Below are positions 10,135-18,900 of a DNA stretch of 64,000 nucleotides, in pieces. The stretch is from Flavobacterium subsaxonicum WB 4.1-42 = DSM 21790 (lineage in GTDB: Bacteria; Bacteroidota; Bacteroidia; Flavobacteriales; Flavobacteriaceae). The stretch is taken from NCBI RefSeq assembly GCF_000422725.1, contig NZ_AUGP01000001.1:57268-121267 (forward strand). The letters run 5' to 3'. Both the position numbers and the translations under genes were made by a program. Position 1 is the stretch's first letter, and each line of letters begins with the position of its first letter. The notes beneath the pieces are model-generated. The model did not search any database, was not told the DNA's origin, and saw only the letters and a program-made list of their open reading frames with translations.

Positions 10135-10467
10135 CTATATCAACTCGCGCTGTGCCTCTTTAAGGCGTTTCTTCTGGGTGCGCAATACATCATGAACGTC
10201 GCGCACGGCATCGCGGGCACATTTTTCGGCCTTGCCAAGCTTTTTGGCAAAGGTTGTTAACTTAGCCTGCTCGTTCTTCTCTAATTTTTGGGTAACGGTT
10301 GTGGCAAAGGTTACAAATTCCTCAGCTACATTGTCTATCTCCTCATAGGCCGTTTTAAGGTCGGCATACAGCTCTTCCAGCTCTTTTACAGCCTCTTTGC
10401 ACAGGTCAACGTTCTTTTCGCCAAGCCCTAACAGCAGCTTTTTCTCTTTTTTACTAAACAATCCCAT
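10135..10467 (-). CDS. Small helical, coiled-coil-like protein of unknown function
   Basis: The 110-residue product starts MGLFSKKEKK and is almost entirely predicted helix, rich in K, E, A and L with heptad-like spacing (for example KELEELYADLKTAYEEI). There is no signal peptide or membrane segment, so it is probably cytoplasmic. I do not recognise a family. It is a single gene, with its start facing the repeat region at 10.5-10.9 kb and a hairpin downstream. Confidence 0.65.
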   Translation of the reverse strand: MGLFSKKEKKLLLGLGEKNVDLCKEAVKELEELYADLKTAYEEIDNVAEEFVTFATTVTQKLEKNEQAKLTTFAKKLGKAEKCARDAVRDVHDVLRTQKKRLKEAQRELI

Positions 10468-10881
10468 CTTTTTGTGTTTGTGTTTTTACAGAGTGCAATC
10501 TCTACACTTATAATAAAATATGGGTTAAGGCAGGGTTATATTATGTTTATCAATGTAATTGGTTAGCAGTTGATAGTTGTTGGTTTTTAGTTGTTGGTTT
10601 TTGGCTTAATATTTCACTTTTGGAGTTCGAAATTGAGAGTGGATTTCAGATTTTAGATTTTAGAATTCAGATTTAAAATTCGAACCTGAAAAGTCAAATT
10701 TTAACAGTGATATTTCACTTTTGGAGTTCGAAATTGAGAGTGGATTTTAGATTTCAGAATTGAGATTTCAGATTTGAAATTCGAACCCGAATTTTGAGAT
10801 TTGAACTTTCGACTTTTGACTTTTGACTTTCGAACTTCAAAATTATGTACCTTAGTAGTAACCAATCAAACCTTACTTTTT
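10468..10881. other. Non-coding region of degenerate repeats between divergent genes
   Basis: This 414-bp stretch contains no credible gene. The first 80 bases are ordinary AT-rich DNA. From 10565 there are short word repeats (TTGTTGGTTTTTAG), then two 101-bp repeat units, then further short words (TTCGACTTTTGACTTTTGAC) up to about 10845. The thiolase start follows at 10882. Confidence 0.75.
10610..10811 (+). repeat. Two tandem 101-bp intergenic repeat units (family A)
   Basis: Units start at 10610 and 10711, each with TATTTCACTTTTGGAGTTCG, followed by AAATTGAGAGTGGATTT, a run of AGATTT(C/T)AG-like words and AATTCGAACC. The spacing is exactly 101 bp. The same unit, with the same spacing and orientation, occurs at 62.4-62.8 kb. 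Confidence 0.8.
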
Positions 10882-12159
10882 ATGAATGCTCTTCCCTCTC
10901 CCCGCCGCGTTGCCATTATTGGCTACAACCGCATACCATTTGCAAGGCAGTTTACCAACTATGCCCAGGCCAGCAACCAGGACATGATGGTAGCCGCCCT
11001 TAACGGTTTAATTGACAAGTATAGCCTTGCCGGCAAGCAGCTGGGCGAGGTAGCCGGTGGTGCCGTTATTAAGCACAGTTGGGAAATTAACCTTATGCGC
11101 GAGTGTGTGCTGCATACATCGCTTAGCCCCAAAACCCCGGCCTGCGATATTCAGCAGGCATGCAACACCGGGCTGGAGGCTGCCATGTACATTGCCAACA
11201 AGATAGCCCTGGGCCAGATTGACTGCGGTATTGCCGGCGGGGTAGACAGCACCAGCAACGTGCCGCTTGTGCTTAACGAGCATGTGCGCAAAATTTTGCT
11301 TAGCGCCAGGCGCAGCAAGAGCGCTTGGGACAGGGTTAAGCAGTTCTCTAAGATTAAACTGAAGGATTTTACCCCCGAAGCCCCCATGAACCTCGAACCC
11401 GGCACGGGCCTGAGCATGGGCGGCCATACCGAATATACCGCTAAATTTTACAACATTAGCCGCGAAGATCAGGATGCGTTTTCGTTAGCGAGCCATAAAA
11501 ACATGGCCGCCGCGACCGACAGGGGCTTTTACAAAGACATGGTTACCCCCTACCTTGGCCTTACCGAAGACAACAACATGCGCCGCGATACATCGTTAGA
11601 AAAACTGGCAAAGCTAAAACCGGCGTTCGATAAGGTTAACGGAACGCTTACAGCGGGCAATTCGTCGCCGTTAACCGATGGTGCTTCCTGCCTTTTGCTT
11701 GCCAGCGAAGAGTGGGCTGCGGCCAACAACCACCCTATACTTGCCTATATTACCTATGCCGAAATGGCTGCCATAGAATATGTTGATGCCAAAAAGAACC
11801 TGCTGCTTGCCCCCGTATATGCCGCGCCGCGCATGCTGCAAAAGGCAGGTTTAACGTTGCAGGACTTCGACTTTTACGAAATTCACGAGGCATTTGCGGC
11901 CCAGGTGCTGGCACTGCTTAAAATTTGGGAGAGCGACGCACTTTCGGCCGATTTTGGCGTACCGGCGCTTGGTGCCATAGACCGCAGTAAACTAAACATT
12001 AACGGCAGCAGCCTTGCCACCGGCCACCCGTTTGCCGCCACCGGCGGGCGTGTTATTGCCACACTGGCTAAACTGCTCGACGAGAAAGGCTCCGGCCGCG
12101 GACTAATATCTGTCTGTGCCGCAGGCGGGCAGGGCATGACAATGATACTGGAAAAGTAA
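10882..12159 (+). CDS. FadI-like thiolase (acetyl-CoA C-acyltransferase)
   Basis: The 425-residue enzyme has the thiolase catalytic set: nucleophilic Cys94 in QQACNTG, His382 in ATGHPFAATGGR and Cys412 in VCAAGGQG. The middle (REDQDAFSLASHKNMAAA, TAGNSSPLTDGA, HEAFAAQ) follows the FadI branch that cleaves 3-ketoacyl-CoA in beta-oxidation; biosynthetic acetoacetyl-CoA formation cannot be excluded. An in-frame TTG at 10801 would add 27 residues from repeat-derived DNA and is rejected; the ATG at 10882 gives the usual family N-terminus. The gene stands alone, with no hydratase or dehydrogenase partner nearby, is visibly richer in G+C than its flanks, and is bracketed by degenerate repeats on both sides. 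Confidence 0.9.
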   Translation: MNALPSPRRVAIIGYNRIPFARQFTNYAQASNQDMMVAALNGLIDKYSLAGKQLGEVAGGAVIKHSWEINLMRECVLHTSLSPKTPACDIQQACNTGLEAAMYIANKIALGQIDCGIAGGVDSTSNVPLVLNEHVRKILLSARRSKSAWDRVKQFSKIKLKDFTPEAPMNLEPGTGLSMGGHTEYTAKFYNISREDQDAFSLASHKNMAAATDRGFYKDMVTPYLGLTEDNNMRRDTSLEKLAKLKPAFDKVNGTLTAGNSSPLTDGASCLLLASEEWAAANNHPILAYITYAEMAAIEYVDAKKNLLLAPVYAAPRMLQKAGLTLQDFDFYEIHEAFAAQVLALLKIWESDALSADFGVPALGAIDRSKLNINGSSLATGHPFAATGGRVIATLAKLLDEKGSGRGLISVCAAGGQGMTMILEK

Positions 12160-12270
12160 ATTAGATAGTTAGATTGTTGGACTATTAGATAGTTAGACAG
12201 CAACTACAACCATACACATAATTTCTAAAATCTGAATTCTCAATTCTAAAATCTCAATTCTCTAAATAAT
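12160..12270. repeat. Short degenerate word repeats after the thiolase gene
   Basis: AGATAGTTAGA occurs twice within 40 bases (12163-12197). Then 12222-12263 repeats TCTAAAATCT(G/C)AATTCT-type words. These are the reverse complement of the AGAATT(G/C)AGATTT words of the 101-bp repeat family on the other side of the thiolase gene. Confidence 0.6.
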
Positions 12271-12290
12271 CACCTAAAATTCAAAAAGCT

Positions 12291-12839
12291 ATGAAAAATT
12301 TTATGTATCTGGTGGTGTTCTTATCCTTGGTATTAACCTCCTGCCAGGATGATGACTCCGAAACCGACTCCCGCGAGTTCGAACCCTCAACCGTAATGGT
12401 TAAAACCTACGGCTCGGTTAGCACCATCGAAATGTTTAACCTTATCAACTCCTACGATCTTGAGGTAGACAATATTGATAATGAAGCCTATGTATCGGCG
12501 TTATCATCAGACAAGCTGGATTATGTTAAGCAGTATTTTAGCACCAAGCCGTACATTAACAACACTACCTGGCCGGTAACGGGCTACTTACATTATCAAA
12601 CTAACGAGATTACTATCTTCCCAAGATTATTTAATATAACCAATCTTGCCCACCAGGCCGATTTTTTACAGGCGATGCAGGTGCTGCAGTTAACCGAAAA
12701 GGGAAATGGCCATGTAATAATATTTAAAGTACCTGAAGGGCAGGAACTAAGATGGGCGCAACATTTTAGGGGGCTTGATGGCGTAGAATGGGCAGAGCTC
12801 AATTATTATTATGAAGTAATACTTCATAATAATAATTGA
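12291..12839 (+). CDS. Lipoprotein with a C-terminal subtilase-prodomain-like segment
   Basis: The 182-residue protein begins with a lipoprotein signal (VLTSC, Cys18) followed by an acidic DDDSE stretch, consistent with surface or outer-membrane export in this phylum. The C-terminal part (IIFKVPEGQE ... LDGVEWAELNY) resembles the compact prodomain/I9-like fold that precedes subtilisin-type proteases, but no protease domain follows and none is adjacent. The next gene overlaps its stop codon. The family call rests on pattern only. Confidence 0.7.
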   Translation: MKNFMYLVVFLSLVLTSCQDDDSETDSREFEPSTVMVKTYGSVSTIEMFNLINSYDLEVDNIDNEAYVSALSSDKLDYVKQYFSTKPYINNTTWPVTGYLHYQTNEITIFPRLFNITNLAHQADFLQAMQVLQLTEKGNGHVIIFKVPEGQELRWAQHFRGLDGVEWAELNYYYEVILHNNN

Positions 12840-13363
12840 AAGCGCTGGTTTTAGGCATAGTATTAATTGGCCTGTCGCCCTGCGCAACGGGTCAATTAGT
12901 CTACACCAATAATTCAGAAACTATATTTTTAGACCACCCTACAGTATTGCAATACATAAAAGGTTCACATCTTAAAACATCTGAAAGGCATACGTACTCT
13001 ATCACAAACGATACCCTTACTATTACCACTCCGCTACTGCCCATTGCAGCCGACCCTTCTAAATTTAGCAACTCCATTACAGGCCAGCAATTTCTTTTTT
13101 CTAAAGACAGCCTTGTAAACACCACTACTGGGGCAACTTATTACAGTCCCAACGTCCAAAAGGCAAAGGAGCGTAAAGCCAGTAAGGGCATTTATGTTGT
13201 AGTAGACGGTGTTAAGCATAAAATACGTAAAAATTCTGACCGAAACATACTGACTACTATAAACATGGCCGATTATAATATAACCTCTCCCGATAAAGAA
13301 ACGGCGTACAGGCTTTACAACATCAATAAAAAATATACCACCCTGGTGCTCACAAAAAAATAA
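12836..13363 (+). CDS. Exported protein of unknown function
   Basis: The 175-residue product begins at TTG, whose bases overlap the upstream TGA (ATTGA junction), indicating translational coupling. No ATG near the N-terminus would retain the signal peptide (ALVLGIVLIGLSPCATGQ). The mature part is beta-rich and lysine-rich (VQKAKERKASKGIYVVVDG) with no family I recognise. It probably forms a two-gene unit with the preceding lipoprotein. Confidence 0.65.
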   Translation: MKALVLGIVLIGLSPCATGQLVYTNNSETIFLDHPTVLQYIKGSHLKTSERHTYSITNDTLTITTPLLPIAADPSKFSNSITGQQFLFSKDSLVNTTTGATYYSPNVQKAKERKASKGIYVVVDGVKHKIRKNSDRNILTTINMADYNITSPDKETAYRLYNINKKYTTLVLTKK

Positions 13364-13432
13364 GGTATGCCTTGTTTTATTTTGCAAAGCCGCACCCTTA
13401 CACTACTTTAGCAGCCCATTTAAACGTTTGGC

Positions 13433-13999
13433 ATGCACCACCATTTTATTATTTTTAAGCCCTATAACTACCTGAGCCAGTTTACGTATAACCTAAAACG
13501 TAACAAAAAACTGCTGGGCGAATTGCACGATTTTCCGGAAGGTACTATGGCCATTGGCCGGTTAGACGAAGATTCTGAAGGGCTTTTACTGCTTACTACC
13601 GATGGTATGATGAGCGAAATTGTGCGCAGCAAAAAGGTAGAGAAAGAATATTTTGCGCAGGTAGACGGCCTTATAACGCAACAGGCTATTGAGCAGCTGC
13701 AACTTGGTGTAGAAATTGGCTTTAAAGGCACTCGCTATGTTACACAACCCTGCAAAGCACGTATTCTTACTGAAGTTCCTGACTTTCCGGAGCGGGGTAA
13801 AAAAATAAGAGACGAGCGCCACGGCCCTACCTCATGGCTGTCTATTACCGTTACCGAGGGCAAATTCAGGCAGGTGCGAAAAATGACATCGGCAGTGGGG
13901 TTTCCTACCCTAAGGCTGGTACGCGTGCGTATTGGCAATACCCACCTTGGCAACTTACAGCCGGGTCAGGTTATTGAAGTAGAATGTTTTGATGTATAA
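13433..13999 (+). CDS. RluE-like 23S rRNA pseudouridine synthase
   Basis: The 188-residue protein has the RsuA/RluB/E/F family signature GRLDEDSEGLLLLT at 42-55, with catalytic Asp45, and the C-terminal GKFRQVRKM motif. It lacks an N-terminal S4 domain and starts directly with the catalytic domain (FIIFKPYNYLSQ), which is the RluE arrangement. RluE converts U2457 of 23S rRNA in E. coli; the exact target here is inferred. The gene is preceded by a 69-bp gap. Confidence 0.88.
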   Translation: MHHHFIIFKPYNYLSQFTYNLKRNKKLLGELHDFPEGTMAIGRLDEDSEGLLLLTTDGMMSEIVRSKKVEKEYFAQVDGLITQQAIEQLQLGVEIGFKGTRYVTQPCKARILTEVPDFPERGKKIRDERHGPTSWLSITVTEGKFRQVRKMTSAVGFPTLRLVRVRIGNTHLGNLQPGQVIEVECFDV

Positions 14000-14062
14000 T
14001 AAGAGTATTCTTTTAATACAGGATTTCAATACTTAAGTATCTGTAAGACAAATTTTTGTTTA

Positions 14063-14087
14063 GCTCCGGAGGAGCGACATATTATAG
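14063..14087 (+). repeat. GCTCCGGAGGAGC hairpin motif (interspersed-type element)
   Basis: GCTCC-GGA-GGAGC is followed by GACATATTATAG. Similar short elements (GCTCC...GGAGCG then ACAT or ACCT and TATAG) are, from memory, scattered in Bacteroidota intergenic regions. Only one copy is seen in this window. The surrounding 14000-14241 gap contains no gene I can support. Confidence 0.5.
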
Positions 14088-14241
14088 CATCAATAAAAAC
14101 ATAATGGCATTGAGCCTTAGAGAAGCGGCATATAAATTATCTTCTGAGCACTCGTGCAATACGTAGGGCACAGCACATTTATCAAAAATTTGGGGAAAAT
14201 TGGTTTTTAAGACGGTAAATTTATTTAACCAAACTAACCTT

Positions 14242-14991
14242 ATGAAAACCTGCACCGCCCTGTTGTTACTGCTAATTACTCCCGCTGCTGCCCTTGCGCA
14301 GGACGAACCTATTGAGACTGACAGGCCCGACCAGACCGAAACTACGGCCACGGTACCCGCAGGCATGTTTCAGAGCGAAAGTGGCTTTACGCACCGCCAG
14401 GCCGAACGCAATGGCCGCGAGCTTATTTTACCCGAAACCCTTTGGAAATATGGCATTAACGATAAACTGGAACTGCGCCTTATAACAGAATTTGAATTCA
14501 ATAAATACGGCGACAGCCTGGCACAGGGATTGGAACCCGTAGATATTGGCCTTAAAGTTAACCTTTGGGACGAGAAGGGTATTGTGCCCGAAACATCCAT
14601 TATCCTTACCATTAAACTGCCCAAGGTAGCCAGTAAAGACCTTGCGGTAGATTATGTTGCGCCCGAGATACGATTGCTGTTCCAGAATACTATTACCGAT
14701 AATATCGACCTGGGCTACAACCTGAGCGCCGACTGGGATGGTACATCGCCCAACCCTATTTTTGAGTATACCCTATCCCCTAACTTTAAGCTTAGCGAAA
14801 CCATTTCGGCATACGCCGAAGCTTTTGGCTACCTGCCCGAGCAGCAACACGCCACGCACTGGATAGATGGCGGTTTTAAATATCTTATAACTAAAAACAT
14901 ACAGGTAGATATTTCCGGCGGTTACGAGCTTACAAGCCACAACCACTTTCATAGCTATTTCGAATCGGTTGGCTTTTCATTCAGAATTTAA
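14242..14991 (+). CDS. Outer-membrane transporter-like protein (MetA-pathway_phenol/OMP superfamily), copy 1
   Basis: The 249-residue protein begins MKTCTALLLLLITPAAALAQ, a clear signal peptide; an upstream in-frame start at 14200 is rejected because it would bury that peptide. The mature start (ETDRPDQTE) and the alternating beta-strand pattern (LELRLITEFEFNKYGD, FSFRI at the C-terminus) fit a small outer-membrane barrel of the Phenol_MetA_deg type. Substrate unknown. It is followed after 9 bp by a paralogue and they are probably co-transcribed. Confidence 0.78.
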   Translation: MKTCTALLLLLITPAAALAQDEPIETDRPDQTETTATVPAGMFQSESGFTHRQAERNGRELILPETLWKYGINDKLELRLITEFEFNKYGDSLAQGLEPVDIGLKVNLWDEKGIVPETSIILTIKLPKVASKDLAVDYVAPEIRLLFQNTITDNIDLGYNLSADWDGTSPNPIFEYTLSPNFKLSETISAYAEAFGYLPEQQHATHWIDGGFKYLITKNIQVDISGGYELTSHNHFHSYFESVGFSFRI

Positions 14992-15000
14992 TGCCGGCGT

Positions 15001-15747
15001 ATGAAAAAGCTCCTCATTGCCCTATCTCTTTTATGCTGTACACTTTCCGCGCAAGCGCAGGAGGAGATAGAAACCGCGCCCGACCAGTACGAAAACCCTG
15101 CGATGGCTCCGCAGGGGCATTTCCAGATCGAAAACCGTTTTACAGTGCAGCGTAACGGCAGTAACAATCACACACTTACAGTGCCCTCAACCAACTGGAA
15201 ATATGGCATTAACGATAATGTAGAAGCTATTATAGTAACCAATTTGGTGTATGATAAAACGACTGATAGTACAGCATCGGGGCTTCAACCGCTGATTTTT
15301 GGCCTCAAAATAAAGTTATGGGATGGCAAAGCAGTATTGCCCGATGCATCGGTTTCCGTACAGCTGGCCTTTCCAAAACTGGCCTATAAAGACTGGCAGG
15401 CACAGTACGTTGCCCCTAACATACGGTTACTGCTTAAAAATAAAGTATCCGATAAAATAGGCATAGGCACTAACCTGGGCGCCATTTGGGATGGCGATAA
15501 TCCTAACCCTCAATTTTTCTACACCCTATCCCCCAAATACAAACTCTCCAAAAAACTGGAGTGTTTTGTGGAGGCTTATGGCTATGTATCAGGCTATAAT
15601 AACCCTGAGCATTGGACTGACACCGGCCTGATGTACCTAATAACCAACGACCTACAGGCTGAATTTTCTGCCGGTTACGAGTTAACATCACAACAAGATA
15701 CCACCCACCGGTATTTTGGGTTATTGGGGTTAGCACTACGTATTTAA
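15001..15747 (+). CDS. Outer-membrane transporter-like protein, copy 2
   Basis: The 248-residue protein has a signal peptide ending SAQAQ and is collinear with the preceding gene: NWKYGIND versus LWKYGIND, YVAPNIRLLLKN versus YVAPEIRLLFQN, the shared YTLSP(K/N) block, EHWTDTGLMYLIT versus THWIDGGFKYLIT, and YELTSQ versus YELTSH. This is a tandem duplication followed by divergence. The ETDRPDQTE start of copy 1 has become ETAPDQYE. Function is inferred as for copy 1. Confidence 0.78.
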   Translation: MKKLLIALSLLCCTLSAQAQEEIETAPDQYENPAMAPQGHFQIENRFTVQRNGSNNHTLTVPSTNWKYGINDNVEAIIVTNLVYDKTTDSTASGLQPLIFGLKIKLWDGKAVLPDASVSVQLAFPKLAYKDWQAQYVAPNIRLLLKNKVSDKIGIGTNLGAIWDGDNPNPQFFYTLSPKYKLSKKLECFVEAYGYVSGYNNPEHWTDTGLMYLITNDLQAEFSAGYELTSQQDTTHRYFGLLGLALRI

Positions 15748-15750
15748 AAG

Positions 15751-15840
15751 TTGAGGGTTGAGGGTTTTGGGTTAGGAGTTACGAGTTTGGAGTTCGCGGT
15801 TTAGAGTTGGCCGACCCAAAACTCTCAACACTAAACTCTG
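15751..15840. repeat. Word-repeat region with an imperfect inverted repeat
   Basis: GTTGAGGGTTTTGGG (15757-15771) pairs with CCCAAAACTCTCAAC (15815-15829) with one G.T wobble. In between lie GAGTTnGGAGTT-like words. It is a third type of degenerate intergenic word repeat in the window, located before tamB. Confidence 0.6.
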
Positions 15841-15920
15841 TAACAATAAGCTGAATCTTGTAAGTTTTTTTAGCAAAACTTTAAAATACAACTGTTAAAT
15901 AATGGCTATTTTTAGCATCA

Positions 15921-18900
15921 ATGAATGCAAAACTAAAAAAATACCTTCGCAAAAGCATCAAGATTCTATTATGGATAATAGGATCTGTAATTGCATTATT
16001 TCTGTTAATCGTACTATTGCTGCAGGTTCCGGCGGTGCAAAATTATGTTAAAGACAAGGCTATCAGTTACCTTGAAGGCAAAATTGGCACCGAAGTCCGC
16101 ATTGATAAAATAGAGATAGGCCTGCCCAAGAAGGTTATTTTAGAGGGCGTTTATTTTGAAAGCCAGCAGGGCGATACCCTTTTAGCCGGCGATAAACTGG
16201 CTGTAGACATTAGCCTTTTAAAGCTAATGAGCAACGAAGTCGAGATAAATTCGGTCGATTTGCAAGGCATTAGAGCCCATATAAGCAGAAATAAAGACTC
16301 GGTATTTAACTTTGATTACATAATTAAGGCATTCGATTCGGGCAAACCGAAGGATACCACCGCTGCCCCAATGAAAATATCGGTTAGTAAAATTAACCTC
16401 GACAAGATAAAGGTTAAGTATGATGACGATATTTCCAAAAACTACGTCAGTGCCAATATTTCACATTTCGACACCAAATTTAAGAAGTTCGACCTCGATA
16501 AAATGGAGTTCGACATACCAAAAATAAAACTGGACGGCCTAAAGGTAAAACTAAAACAGGGCATGGTGGCAAAAATTGCCCAGACCACCCAGGAAACCGC
16601 CGAAGAAGCCTCTAAAAAACCCAACCTGCAACTTAAGCTGGGCGAAATATCGCTTGCCAACATAGACATAGGTTACGACAACGAGGGCAGCCGACTGGAT
16701 ACCGGCCTTACCCTTAAAAAATTACTGCTGGAGGTTAACGAGGTTAACCTTAAAACCCAGCTTATAGATCTGGAGAACATAGAGCTTAACGGCTTAAAAG
16801 GCCAGCTGGCGTTTGGCAAATTCGAAAAACAGGTGCAGCAGGCATTGCCCGAAGAAACTGCCGCCGTACAACAAGCGCAATGGAAGTTTAAGCTTAACAA
16901 CGCCGATATTAAAGATGTGGCCTTTAAGTTCGACGACCAAAACTCGGCACCCGTAGCAAAAGGCATTGATTTTAAACACCTTGATATTTCCAACTTTAAT
17001 TTAGAGGCTAAAAACTTTTCGTATGGCCCTGATGCTATATCGGGTAACATAGGCAAGCTAACCGTTACCGATAAAAGCGGTGTTGATATACAGGAATTAC
17101 GCACCGAGTTTTTCTACGGGCCTAAAGGCGCGCAGTTAAACAACCTGTATTTAGAAACCCCGCAAACACTGCTTAAGGATAAGATTGTAGTGGCCTACCC
17201 ATCGTTAGACGCGGTTACCAAAGATATTGGCAGCCTAAGCGTAGATGCCAATTTACAGAGCAGCCAGATAGGCTTTAAAGATGTGCTGCTGTTTGTGCCA
17301 ACACTGGCCGACACCAACCCGTTTAAGGGCAACCCTAACGGCAGCCTGTTCATTAACGGCAAGGTAGAGGGCAAAGTAAGCGACCTGCTTATTACCAATC
17401 TTGAGGTGCGTGGCATTGGCACTACCGTGCTTGCCGCAAGCGGCCGTATTAAAGGCCTGCCCGATGTTAAAACCGCTTATTTCGACATGAATGTGCGCGA
17501 ACTGCGCTCTACCGCAAAAGACATCAACAGCTTTTTACCCCCGGGTACACTGCCTGCCAACATACAGCTGCCCACGGCGTTTTCGGCGAAAGCCACCTTT
17601 AAAGGCAGGGTTAACAACTTTAGCACCAACCTTGTGCTGGCCAGTACGTATGGTAATGCTAAGATCAATGCTAAGTTTGACCAAAGCCGCAAGGGCCGCG
17701 AAAAATACGATGCCGTTGTAGATGTAGTTAATTTTGATGTGGGCCGCCTTATTAAAAACGACTCGATTGGTAAAATTACCATTAGGGCCAATGTAAAAGG
17801 CACGGGCTTAGACCCGCAAACCGCCAATGCTACTATTAAAGGCAAGGTGGTTAAGGCCGATTATAACGGCTACACCTACCGCGACCTGATTATAGACGGT
17901 AAAATTAACAACGGCGCTTTTGATGTTACCGCCAACATGGACGACCCTAACCTGGATTTCGACCTTGTGGCAAGCGGAGGCTTTAAAGGCAAATACCCTC
18001 AGGGTAAAATTCATTTAAATGTAGATATTGCCGACCTGGACAAGCTTAACCTGCATGCCGGTCCGCTTAAACTACGCGGTAATGTAGATGCCGATATTGA
18101 CGATGCCAACCCGGATAATCTTAACGGAAAAATTAGCCTGCACCATTTTATGTTCGTAAACGAGACCGAAGAGTTTGCGCTGGATTCGGTTAATGTAGTG
18201 GCAATTACCACGCCCGATTCGAGCTCAATACAACTAAGGTCGCAGTTTGCCAAGGCAGACATTAAGGGCAAGTACAAGCTAACCGAGCTACCTACGGCCA
18301 TTACCAACACCATTTCTAAATACTATACCATTAACGATACGGCAGTTAAAAAAACAACATCGCCACAGCAGGTAAAATTCAGCCTTAAAATAGATAACGA
18401 CCCTATTATATCTAAACTAATCCCGCAAATTACAAGGCTAGAACCCATTACCATAAACGGTAACTACAACAGCGAGGGCGATACCCTTGTTATTAACGGG
18501 TCTATTCCGCGTGTGGTGTATGGCGAAAATACCATTTCTGGCATCGAAATTAAAGCCGAAGCCAGGGATACCGCTTTGGTGTACGATGTTAAGATAGCGG
18601 GGGTTGAAAACGCACAGTTTCAACTGGCGCAAACCAGCCTTACCGGCGATGTTAAAAACAACATTGTAACTTACAAGCTTGAGATAGACGACAAAAAACA
18701 AAAAGAGCAGTACATGATAGCCGGCCAGATGAAGGCGGTTAACGGCAATACAGAGATTATACTTGACCCCGAAGGGCTAATGCTTAATTACGAAAACTGG
18801 GCCGTTGCGCAGGATAACCTGTTGCGTTTTGGCAAAGACGGTATTTATGCCAACAATTTTGAAATTAGCAAAGACAACGGGTCGATAAAAATACAGTCGG

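Noticed and set aside
10801..10881. TTG start extending the thiolase by 27 residues
   Set aside because: The extension is translated from degenerate repeat DNA and does not resemble thiolase N-termini; the ATG at 10882 does.
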